From Priapulus caudatus (lineage: Eukaryota; Priapulida; Priapulimorpha; Priapulimorphida; Priapulidae): a stretch of 22,821 nucleotides of DNA. The notes under the pieces were generated by a model. The model made no database searches. It was not told the DNA's origin and was given only the letters and a program-made list of their open reading frames with translations. The DNA lies in contig NW_014577183.1 in the NCBI RefSeq assembly GCF_000485595.1, positions 372,180 through 395,000 on the forward strand. Reading direction: 5' to 3'. This document shows, one piece after another, positions 1 to 8,860 of this stretch. The position numbers and the translations under genes are program-made. How positions within the stretch are numbered: the first letter of the stretch is position 1; every line of letters starts with the position of its first letter.

Positions 1-205
1 ATACTCCCCCTCACATTTTTCTCGTGCCAAATCTGCAATAATTCGTTGAGCATTCTGCTTGTTTATTGTCAATTCAGGCCCATAAGAAAATACGATACAA
101 AATCAAGTATAGCTATAGATTTTCTCTTCTGAGTACATAATGCGAACCGACTAAGTTTCTTAACGGCTACAATACACTGATGGTGATTGTCTGTTTCGCT
201 CGCAG

Positions 206-403
206 ATACTACGAGACTGGATCAGTGCGACCTGGCGTGATAGGCGGCAGCAAGCCAAAAGTGGCGACACCAAAGGTTGTTGACTGCATCTCGGCGTACA
301 AGCGAGACAACCCCACGATGTTCGCCTGGGAGATTCGCGATCGTCTGCTGGCCGACAGTGTGTGCGATAAAGAGGGCGTGCCGAGCGTTAGCTCGATCAA
401 CAG
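206..403 (+). CDS. Pax2/5/8: Pax2/5/8 exon: paired domain linker and RED subdomain
   Basis: The exon follows an acceptor at 204-205 (cgcag) and ends at the donor gtatac at 404. It starts with one base completing an Arg codon and then reads [14 protein letters not shown], as in the paired domain. It contains the RED-subdomain core [15 protein letters not shown] and ends in PSVSSIN plus two bases of an Arg codon. The sequence is closest to Pax2/5/8 but has private changes ([21 protein letters not shown]). The preceding exon with the PAI subdomain is outside the window. Confidence 0.95.
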
Positions 404-890
404 GTATACTTCTATTAGCGACAACTCCCCGATACTCCGACAGCATGTATAACCTTTTGTAGATAGTATATGTTATCGTCAGAGATCATAATAATTACAG
501 GATAGATATTCGCAGAAATCCTGGAAAGGTCAGACATCTATTCAACTGCAATGACCTCTATGTGATTTAGATAACGTTCGGCGTCTTTTCGCTTTATTCG
601 GTAGATTGTATATCTAGTTATTCATCGCTTCCTCCGTGTTTACCGCTTTACGGACATGAAGATAACTACCTTTGTTGGTAATTCTTGTTGTAAAAGTAGT
701 TCTGACAATAGTGCACGGTGTCGTTGGACCCCACAATTACACGGTGCGGCGGAATGCGCCCGTATGCTCTGTTATTTGGGTGCAAATTGCTTTTTGGTGG
801 TTTGAAGCGTTTTAGGACAGTCGCAAGTGAACAAGGAAAAGATGACAAGCGTTGTTGTCACCGCTGGGTGTAAAATATTTTCGCTGTTCC

Positions 891-928
<38 letters not shown>

Positions 929-1781
929 CTTTGGGTCACAACAAGAAGAAATACTACAGTAATATGATCCCTATATAAGAGCCAGCACAACTCAAGAGAA
1001 ACATGGACATTTATCTATTTAGACCGATATAATATTAACAACACTGAGAACTAACTTGACACAGCATTCTTCTTAATGTTATCGATGATATAAGCATATC
1101 AGATAATGCGCGGAATTAAACCGGATTTAATCAGGTATGATCATGGAGTGTACATGAAATTCTTCCTCCGTATAGCATGATTGAAAATTAACATGGCTTG
1201 AAAATTGACAGATATATTTTTTTTTGTAAATATTCTAAGACTATTCTAATTTATTGTCTCTGCAGAATAGTAAGAAATCAAGCAGCATTGAAAGCAAAGC
1301 TCCAGGGTCACTCGCTGGAAGGGGATAGTAGCCCACACCGCGAGATCAATAGTCAAGTTGGTGGCAACGCTGCTGGACATCAACAGCAACAACAGCAGCA
1401 GCAACAGCAGCAGCAGCAACAGCAGCCAGCTCTCATTTCGCCTCTCGTCCAAAGACAAGAGATTGGAAATGCGACGACGGTGATAACTCTGGCACCGCCA
1501 GCGCATATGCAGCAGGTAAATTGATTAACCATTGATTCTTTCTTCCACGGGTTCTCTTCCAAAGTCACTAGCGCTATATAGCACCACCAGTAAAATGTAC
1601 ACGGCACAAGTAGAATAACATAACTGTTACATTAAAATAATATGTTATTCATTTGATTCCTTTATCCGCGGGTAATCCTCCAACGTCAATAGTACTATGT
1701 AGCATTACTAGTGAATTGTATACAGCACAACTAGAATAATGAAAATGTTATATTATAATAATATGTTATTCCTTAGGTTCA

Positions 1782-1812
<31 letters not shown>

Positions 1813-2538
1813 CAACAACAACATCATCACCAGCAGCAACAACAACAGCAACAACAGCAGCAGCAACAGCAGCAAGATAATCCTCCCCAGGTCAGCCGGA
1901 CGTCCGCCGGGTCTTTCTCCGTCAACGGAATCCTGGGTCTGGCAGATACCCAGGCCTCTAGCAGTAAACTGAAGCGCAGTAGTGGAGGTAAGCAATGCGA
2001 CTGCCTAGCACGCATACATACCTATGTCGGCGACACGTCCTGGCCAGCAAATCTGCGAAAGAATACCTACGACAAAATAGTCTTCAACCAGATTCGACAC
2101 GATATCCCGCTTATCACTGGCGAAGCATTCCTAAACGTTGCACGATGAGGAAACAATGTACAATAAATAAATGTGTATCATGTGTAGAAATGCGTAATAA
2201 TGTACACCCGCATAATAGTAGTACCGATGTTGTGATGATATACACTGACCTCATGATAATGAACTCTTTCCGCAGATTCGAGCGCCAGTGGGGACAGCAA
2301 CAATAACGATTCCGGGGAGACGAAGCGCATCAAAACAGGTTACCAAACAATCAGCATAGCCGACTATCAGCAAGAAGGACATGCGGTGTCAGGACAGCAA
2401 GGCGAGACGGTAAACGTCATTCGTAACGCATTTATACACACACATACGCACGCACGCACGCACGCACACACGCACGACACAAAAAAAACACACACAGCAC
2501 ACACATGCACACACACATGCACATGCACACACAACACA

Positions 2539-2581
<43 letters not shown>

Positions 2582-4656
2582 TCAATATCACAGTTTACAT
2601 CATAACAATAACACATTCACATTCACAATTCACATAATCAGTCACAGTCACGATCGTAATAGACGAATTAAGACAGTTGCGCCGCGGCATATAAGGCGAG
2701 GTGGGGTTCATATGTGATGCACACCCGCGCCACCAACCTGTGAAGGCAACACACGCATCGTTTCGTTATGGACTGAAGTCGCATAGGTTTACAAAACTAT
2801 GTACCAATTATGTATTAAGCATCCTATTGACACAACACAAAGTGTCTTTCGGTGTAATACTATAGAAGTATGAAATCGTCGATTTTTTTTACAGCTATGG
2901 TTTACTGCCAGTGGTGAACTGCTAAAGAAAGCAACCGGAGAAATAGTGCAACCGCCTCCAGGAGGTATGTATATACACTACTATTTGGTAGCAGTAAGTT
3001 GATATATGTCATGTATAAATTCGATGATCCCATCAGAGTGCCTAAAAACGTAGATACTATAAATTTCGCTTACTAAAAAAGATAGCTGTGATGAACATCG
3101 ATTGTGAGTCAGTTTGACATCGTTAACTATCTGCACTTGCAGCGATGTTCAACATGCAAGGCCTCTCGTATACGACAGATGGCGCAAGCGTCGCTACCAC
3201 CGGCGCAGCAGAAACCAAGAATATCATCTACATCAATCCAATCACGGCAACGAGTAGGACGTCTCAGCAGCCGACCATCACCTACTCGCTGCCCAGCATC
3301 GGTACGCTGCAGATAGTCAGAGAGATAATAAGATAACCAAAAGCAATAACCCGAGCAAATATAGATACATTAGATACATTACATAACATTACACTACATT
3401 ACAAAGATTAGCCTATTAGTATTAGTAAAAAAAGTACAAGTAAAAGTAAAAAAAATACAAAGATTAAAAGTATTAGATACATTACATTACAAATAGATTA
3501 GATATACATCTACATTAGATACAAATAGATACCCCGCGCAAACTAGCTATCACAGCTGAAGGTTGAACCTATGCCATATTCCCGCGAGTGTTTATTATAT
3601 AAGCCATATAAGTGAATGTGTGTATTCATGCATTTAGCACGATAATTAGGTTAATAAATGTTGACGGATTAGCAGAAGATGCGCCTTCGTTGTACCCCAC
3701 GCTCGGGCGATAAATCACACATGGCAATGCCAATATGAATGCGGTCGGAAGGACATTCGTCGCAGTCGTGTGCAAGCTTTACGTGAGGTAGATCACTCTT
3801 GGCACTGCCCTGATTGTTCCGTGCGTGTATATCTAACATGGCGTCGTTGTTTCTAAGGCACCGTTGCTAACGGATCGGGCATGGGACCAGTAACCATCGT
3901 TACGCTACCTGCCGGCAGCAGTAAATTGGCCCCAAACACGGGAAGCATCTTGGACGCTGCGGTGCAGATGGCACAGATTGAAGGTCAGTTGCGTTTGTTG
4001 CGCACATAGGTTAATATGATATATACATATGAATATAATCAAGAGCTAAGAATACTGTATATATGTATAATATACTGTATTATTAGCTCTTGATATAATA
4101 ACTAAGACAACTAGTAAGGCTCATACAATGTTCAAAAGGAAATGTAGTGTGGTAAAATTGTTCCGTTTTATTACTACATAACTACCCAGACTATGCGTGA
4201 CCACATCACCAAGATGAATGGCTCTAATAACGTAAGCGATGAGTGCTCTTAGATTGCACGAACTGGAATTGCATAGTAAATAAATTAAAATACAACCAAA
4301 ATTATAATCATCAAAAAATAACAAAATAACTAAAATAATAAGTGAACATAAGAGGAGAAAGTGGAAACGAATCCACCTAAAGTAGCGAGGAAAGACACAG
4401 ACTGTACCGCCACGTCAAATCCATAACCACGGTTCTTGCAGACGAAGGTTCGGCCGGTGACAACGACAGCGCCATCAATGGCAGCAACAGCAGCAACGCT
4501 GACGACGACACCACCAACGTCAAGACCGAAGTGGAGGCGACGGAAACGCCCGACAATCTCACAGTCTTGCAGCCGTTACAGTCCGTGGCGCTGGGTGGTC
4601 TTCCAGCCTATGGACAGTACCCAGGTGAGAGACTCCATCACTGCTTACACGCCCGC

Positions 4657-4724
<68 letters not shown>

Positions 4725-5702
4725 TCGTACACACGCACGCACGCAGCAGCGTCAGCAGAAAATAGCACACAGTGAGCTGCGATTACATAATATATGCGTC
4801 AGGTGAAGGCGCTGCAGAAACCTGCAGTTTGCTTATAATGTGCTACGCTATAATTAATTAAAAAATGTATTCATTATAATATTGCTGAATAAATGCGTCA
4901 AACTAAGCGTTTTCCTCTCGTAGTAATTAAGTTACCAGCGGGCATTTTTTAACGAGTTTCTTGGTTTTCCCTCAAGCCGACTACGCCGGATATACTGGAG
5001 GCGCTGGCCCCGTGACTTACACACAATATTCCTCTGTGCCGTACACCGACTCCTGGCGATATAGCGGCACTGGTGGGGTTATCCGTAAGTAACAAGCACT
5101 AGTCATTTCAGTATGATTGTTTTTTTTTGAAACACAGACAGACAGACAAGACAGAACAGACACACACACACACACACACACAACACACACACACAACACA
5201 CACACGCACACACCAACACACACACCACACAACACACCACACACACACACCACCACACAACACACAGCCCACACACACTCACACAGAACACACAACACAC
5301 ACACACCACACACACACACACACCGCACACACGGCCACACACACACACACACACACCGCGCGCGCAGACGCACGCGCACGCGCCAGCCACTCTCTCTCTC
5401 TCTCTCTCTTCTTTCTCTCTCTCTCCCTCTCTCTATACATATATATAGTAATTTGATTGAAAGGATTTGTAAGCACAAAATGGTATAGTAATTATTCATA
5501 ATCGTCATAAAGTTTATAGGGTATGATTTAACTGAACTTTATGCCTGTTTGTTTAGAAACCTCATATACTACGCCCCCTGGTGCTGACGCCATTTCAGAC
5601 GACTGCACAGCTGACTTCTACCACAACAACAACGACGAGCGACAGCTTCAGTCAGAAAGTGCTAATCGTCACGTGATTGCGAATGCAGAAGAGGACACCT
5701 AG
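206..5702 (+). CDS. Pax2/5/8: Pax2/5/8 paired-box transcription factor, 5'-partial, ten exons
   Basis: This is a nuclear DNA-binding developmental regulator. Exons read 206-403, 1266-1515, 1777-1987, 2276-2409, 2895-2964, 3143-3301, 3858-3983, 4442-4624, 4977-5084 and 5557-5702, all with GT-AG borders and matching phases. They encode about 515 visible residues. In order these are the linker and RED half of the paired domain ([32 protein letters not shown]), two glutamine tracts, the octapeptide FSVNGILG, a Ser/Asp/Asn-rich linker, and a Tyr-rich C-terminus (YTDSWRYS) like the vertebrate Pax2/5/8 activation region. Family knowledge: an octapeptide plus this C-terminus separates Pax2/5/8 from Pax6 and Pax1/9. 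The PAI half of the paired domain and the start codon lie upstream. No residual homeodomain is seen. The last exon at 5557 appears frame-corrupted; its duplicate at 14375 reads better. Confidence 0.93.
404..1265 (+). other. Pax intron with a (TA)n tract
   Basis: This 862-base intron joins the paired-domain exon to the [11 protein letters not shown] exon. It is AT-rich and contains a (TA)n microsatellite at about 893-925. Open frames here are short and unlike any family I recognise. No RNA gene was seen. Confidence 0.8.
1266..1515 (+). CDS. Pax2/5/8: Pax2/5/8 exon: end of paired domain and first polyQ tract
   Basis: The acceptor is ctgcag at 1260-1265 and the donor is gtaaat at 1516. The first base completes the Arg codon, giving [15 protein letters not shown], which matches the end of invertebrate Pax2/5/8 paired domains (IVRNKAAEKAK). 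A polar linker follows, then a run of about 15 Gln encoded by mixed CAA/CAG (about 1381-1425), then [11 protein letters not shown]. The exon ends in phase 0. Confidence 0.93.
1529..1773. repeat. Diverged direct tandem repeat, two units of about 122 bases, in a Pax intron
   Basis: The 261-base intron between the two polyQ exons is almost entirely two copies of one unit, about 1529-1650 and 1651-1773. Shared blocks in order are attgattc / tttgattcc, ccacgggt / ccgcgggt, tcctcc-like, tatagca / tgtagca, gtacacggcacaa / gtatacagcacaa, tagaataa and aataatatgttattc. By eye they differ mainly by substitutions, unlike the large duplication downstream. This is an older, genuine local duplication. Confidence 0.75.
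1777..1987 (+). CDS. Pax2/5/8: Pax2/5/8 exon: second polyQ tract and octapeptide
   Basis: The acceptor is ccttag (to 1776) and the donor is gtaagc at 1988. The exon starts VQQQ, continues through a long Gln tract with an internal HHH (about 1780-1873), and then carries [25 protein letters not shown] is the Pax octapeptide, which in this family recruits Groucho/TLE co-repressors. Several NAG triplets follow the first acceptor in frame, so acceptor choice could vary by whole codons. The exon ends in phase 1. Confidence 0.93.
2276..2409 (+). CDS. Pax2/5/8: Pax2/5/8 exon: polar linker after the octapeptide
   Basis: The acceptor is ttccgcag at 2268-2275 and the donor is gtaaac at 2410. It encodes an acidic, Ser/Asn-rich stretch ([20 protein letters not shown]) followed by [16 protein letters not shown] remnant homeodomain occurs near here in vertebrate Pax2/5/8, but I see no recognisable helix. 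KRIK could be a small basic nuclear-localisation element, by inference only. Length and phase fit both neighbouring exons. Confidence 0.88.
2410..2894 (+). other. Pax intron with AC / ACGC microsatellite
   Basis: This intron holds an alternating purine-pyrimidine array at about 2436-2578: interrupted (ACGC)n, then (AC)n, with a pure (AC)n block at about 2538-2577. The remainder is unique sequence with no gene seen. Long open frames across it are low-complexity His/Thr or Cys/Val translations of the repeat. Confidence 0.85.
2895..2964 (+). CDS. Pax2/5/8: Pax2/5/8 short exon
   Basis: This 70-base exon lies between acceptor ttttttacag and donor gtatgt. It starts in phase 0 and ends in phase 1. 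It encodes [19 protein letters not shown] followed by prolines. I do not recognise a named motif; the phase match on both sides and strong splice sites support it as coding. Confidence 0.85.
3143..3301 (+). CDS. Pax2/5/8: Pax2/5/8 exon
   Basis: The acceptor is cttgcag (to 3142) and the donor is gtacgc at 3302; the 159 bases keep phase on both sides. The product is Thr/Ser/Ile-rich ([16 protein letters not shown], later [12 protein letters not shown] and [10 protein letters not shown]), as in the transactivation half of Pax proteins. No discrete domain is recognised. Confidence 0.88.
3302..3857 (+). other. Pax intron with degenerate TAGATACATTACA repeats
   Basis: A low-complexity AT-rich stretch at about 3357-3530 repeats variants of tagatacattaca and taaaagta. 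The rest is unique sequence with no gene seen. The intron ends at acceptor tttctaag (3857). Confidence 0.8.
3858..3983 (+). CDS. Pax2/5/8: Pax2/5/8 exon
   Basis: The exon lies between acceptor ttctaag and donor gtcagt, 126 bases, in phase with its neighbours. It encodes [20 protein letters not shown] and ends [13 protein letters not shown]. No named domain is recognised; it belongs to the C-terminal regulatory half by position. Confidence 0.88.
3984..4441 (+). other. Pax intron containing a strong hairpin
   Basis: This 458-base, AT-rich intron carries the inverted repeat at 4038-4094 (listed separately). No coding sequence is seen on either strand. Confidence 0.8.
4038..4094. repeat. Near-perfect inverted repeat (hairpin), 26-base arms
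   Basis: The left arm at 4038-4063 begins atcaagagcta and the right arm at 4069-4094 ends tagctcttgat. 23 of 26 positions pair around a 5-base loop. It could be a small foldback element or a miRNA-like precursor; neither is shown by the sequence alone. Confidence 0.7.
4442..4624 (+). CDS. Pax2/5/8: Pax2/5/8 exon: acidic region
   Basis: The acceptor is cttgcag (to 4441) and the donor is gtgaga at 4625; 183 bases in consistent phase. It encodes an acidic, Asn/Ser/Asp-rich block ([19 protein letters not shown]) with VKTEVE, a possible SUMO-type KxE site by inference. It then reads [19 protein letters not shown], leading into the Tyr-rich C-terminus. Confidence 0.9.
4625..4976 (+). other. Pax intron with (ACGC)n microsatellite
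   Basis: A pure (ACGC)n array occupies about 4655-4722, with degenerate flanks to about 4746. The remaining intron is unique AT-rich sequence with no gene. It ends at a short acceptor, ccctcaag. Confidence 0.85.
4977..5084 (+). CDS. Pax2/5/8: Pax2/5/8 penultimate exon: Tyr-rich activation region
   Basis: The exon lies between acceptor ctcaag and donor gtaagt, 108 bases, in phase. It encodes [20 protein letters not shown] then [16 protein letters not shown]. The Y-T/S-x-x-W-R-F/Y pattern matches the conserved C-terminal region of vertebrate Pax2/5/8 (YSEAWRF). It is followed by a last exon at 5557 and by a duplicate of that exon at 14375. Confidence 0.92.
5085..5556 (+). other. Last Pax intron (copy A) with AC-rich and CT-rich arrays
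   Basis: A (GACA)n start at about 5137 leads into a long imperfect (AC)n array (about 5160-5385) and a (CT)n array (about 5386-5434). The left edge of the large duplicated segment lies within this AC array. The intron ends at tgtttag (5556). Confidence 0.85.
5557..5702 (+). CDS. Pax2/5/8: Pax2/5/8 last exon, copy A (probably frame-shifted by indels)
   Basis: The acceptor ttgtttag is in phase with the exon ending at 5084. The frame reads [17 protein letters not shown] and runs to a TAG at 5700-5702. Compared with copy B, this copy has extra or missing bases at about 5566-5575, 5595 and 5648-5665. They turn a family-like YYY stretch into YTTPP and move the stop downstream. I infer indel errors rather than an authentic alternative C-terminus. 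Confidence 0.65.
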
Positions 5703-8335
5703 ACAATCTGTGAAATCACATGCTAATTAACAGATTCAGGTGTGGTCGACATTGCGAACGCATCACATGCGATTTGAAATTTTTGGAGAAGCTAGATTGC
5801 GCCAGGACGCAGGAGAAGGGGTACGCCCGCGATGACTGTATTGTTACACGTGACTCGGTGACGTGATCGACGTCATTGTGACATGCCCATCCACCTACAG
5901 CTCAATACCGAATATGCTCGCTATCCATAAGACGAATAGCAGAAGATGCACTAATACGTAATCGACTCGCTTCCATGAGATGTAATCACATCGCTGCGTA
6001 ACGGCATTGACGCAAAGTAACATTTAAATCAATGCTAAGCAATTGTGCGCAAGCATATTTCGGACGATATATCAGCGCTTGATGCCTATAGGTCTAAGTA
6101 ATAGCAATTATTTGTATTTTAATAAGAAATCAGGATATAATGTAATTAAGGATTAAACAATAACAGTTTTTATTCGTTTAGTAGATTATAGACGCCGATA
6201 AGTTCATGTAAAATATCACGGCGTTATGATAGTCATTTCATAGCTGTACATTGTAGATGGTATGGTAACAAGCATATCACAAAGAAACGCACCACCCTGG
6301 TCTTTAAAAAGTCCAGGTATAGTACCTGCAAAAATACTCATTATCCATCATTATTAATCATGATATTGATCCAGATGTTTATATTTTACTTTACGCTAAT
6401 TTCTATAACTCTCGATGTGTACTTGTGATATACTTCTAAACACCAATAGTAGATGATAGAAGATGGTGCTAGTTTCTTCACGGTAGAAAGAAAACATTAT
6501 CTAACTTTTGTCTGACGTTGAATACCCAGCTTTGTGATATTTTATCTGAACGGCTACGAAGAATTAGTGTCTTTAAAAGTACAGAATTCTTCAAAGGGAC
6601 AACTCGCGGAATAGAAAGTAAAACATGTGAACATATTTTTGTTACATTCCTTTACTATGCTATTGTTATTATAACTACCTTGCCTGATGGAGATTGAAAC
6701 AGAAATGATGCTACCAGAGTGTACTTTCTAAATAGTTTTTTTTAACCGTGAGTATGTCGTTAGTGCGTAAGCTCTAATGAGATTTATTCAGATTAGCTGT
6801 AAATAATTATTTCGTGCTAATATTTTTGTACAAACTTTTGTTGATGAAGACATGACAAGTACTTAATATTAATGGCACACAAATGTGACACGAAATTTAA
6901 TCACCAGTTTCAAGGTGACAATGTTCTATACAAGCGTGTAATTTTAAGAACTGGAGTCGTAAGCGTATATACCTATTATAGAATATTTTTACTCAGCGCA
7001 TATACTGCACATTGGCCCAAGGTTAAGCGTCAGCACTATATGATCTGTATATCGTTCATGTTATTTGGCACCAAACGTGATTTATTCCCTATATGCGTAG
7101 TCAATGATATGTCATATTTTAAATAATTACTGTGAGGTATGGTGTTCTATTTACACCCGAAGTAGTCTCGGTATTCAAGTTTAGCCATAGCAAGATTACA
7201 AATCTAAATACTAATATTTTTGTAATAGAAAAGCATATGAAGAACATGTACCGACGGTAAGGAATCGATCTGTTTGTCTTGTTAAGCAATTTCTGTATTG
7301 GTGCACGCATATTTTGTTTCTTGCTCTAAAAAAATAGTTCAATTCGCGATACATAGACTTTCCATTGACACATTTTTCTAAATTTAAACGCTACTATGTC
7401 GCCCACACAGGCGTTCTTGTACCAACTGAGGTCGGCTGTGGAAATCTTGTGCCACATATCCTGTGTATTAGATCATATGACTACAGATAACGTATCGATT
7501 GCACCCTCACGTAGCGTCTAGAAAGATGCAAACGCCAGGTTATGATTGATTTTTTTATATGAGTATGTGCACGGGATACATGTCAAATGGCATAGTTAGG
7601 ACTGTGCCACGTAATTTGTAAAAATTAAGCTCTAAGATTACTTGTAATCTCGGAAATTCTTTGTTGGCGTATGGTTTACCTCGACAGCAGCTGTTTTGAT
7701 GTGCGGAGCGAGCAAATACTGTGAGAATTGAGCAAGGCGTGACTCACACATATTGATACTGTTTGAAGCCGATTTTCATACAAAATTATTAACTCAAGTG
7801 TAACAGTTCAAACATCAAGTAAATCCGACGCCACGAGATCAACAATCCCAGACCCACGCATCATGTATCGTCTCCGATGAGTAATATACGTTTCTATATT
7901 GTTTATGCTTGACTCCGTCCTTGCGCCGTTCTAGAAAATGAAAGAAACGAGCCGCGTCCATTCGCGAAAAAAGTGATTTGTAACTATACGTACTGTGCTA
8001 TATAAAATAACTAAAGCGACACGTAGACTTGAAAAGATTTCATGCAAACCCTCCAATCGTAAAACAATGACAAATCATGCGTCTCCTAACGATTTGTGCT
8101 TGGTGAATTAACATAAAAACACTCTGCTTTCATGTTAATCTTTGTCTGCACTCATATAGCACACTTCCAACAATTATCATCGTTGTAAATTCACTTGGAT
8201 AAACTACATGTTTTATTGCTTTAATCAAAAGCAGCATCACATATAATTTTTGAGTGGTGTTATTTGTTTCTATAGTTTGATTAAAAGATTAAAAACCGCG
8301 AATTAACTGAAATGATTTGGTTGCCATAGCCTGAA
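5703..8335. other. Pax 3' region and intergenic DNA, copy A
   Basis: This AT-rich stretch separates the convergent Pax and ligase genes. The first part, probably the Pax 3' UTR, includes CACGTG and near-palindromic GACGTCA sites at about 5848-5876. Open frames on both strands are short, lack family resemblance and are broken differently in copy B, so I annotate none. No tRNA or rRNA is seen. Confidence 0.75.
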
Positions 8336-8793
8336 TGTTATCTCGTAAGCCTGACCTTGTAGTTCGCTGAGCCATTTTCTTTACTGTAAATTCTTCGGAA
8401 TGTTTTTCAGACAGCGAAACACTCCTGTTAATGTGAACGTACTTTCTCGGTGTCTCTCTATAAAAAAAGATAGTCATTCAGCGTAACATGTGACAGAAGG
8501 TATTTTAGAACATGTATTCAATATTTTAGGAACATCAATCTACAAACGCATGGGAATATTCTTACCACGACTGGTTGGCGAACGACGGACTTAACGGACA
8601 GGATTGTACAAATGGACCGATGGGCTGACGATTTGTGATAGATGTAATGGATGTGTGGATAGATGATATACCGATGATGGTTGGAGCGTGAGCTTGATCA
8701 ATTGATTGATTAATATGATCGATTGATTTTGATCGATTGATTGATTGATGGGATTGAATGGATGGATGGATAATGGATGGATGATAAAATAGC

Positions 8794-8860
<67 letters not shown>

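Noticed and set aside
206-1515. Pax6, Pox-neuro or sponge/cnidarian PaxB
   Set aside because: The octapeptide and the YxxxWRY...YYY C-terminus indicate Pax2/5/8; Pax6 lacks the octapeptide, and PaxB would carry a full homeodomain, which is absent.
3357-3530. CRISPR-like or satellite array
   Set aside because: The units are degenerate, AT-rich and without spacers; simple low-complexity sequence in an intron.
5017-5508. Long open frames with Cys/Val or His/Thr repeats on both strands
   Set aside because: They are translations of the AC microsatellite; equivalent frames appear in every frame of the array and lack splice or family support.
6872-7126. 84-codon + strand frame in the intergenic region
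   Set aside because: The corresponding stretch in copy B (about 15689-15945) is frame-broken, the composition is AT-rich, and there are no recognisable motifs.
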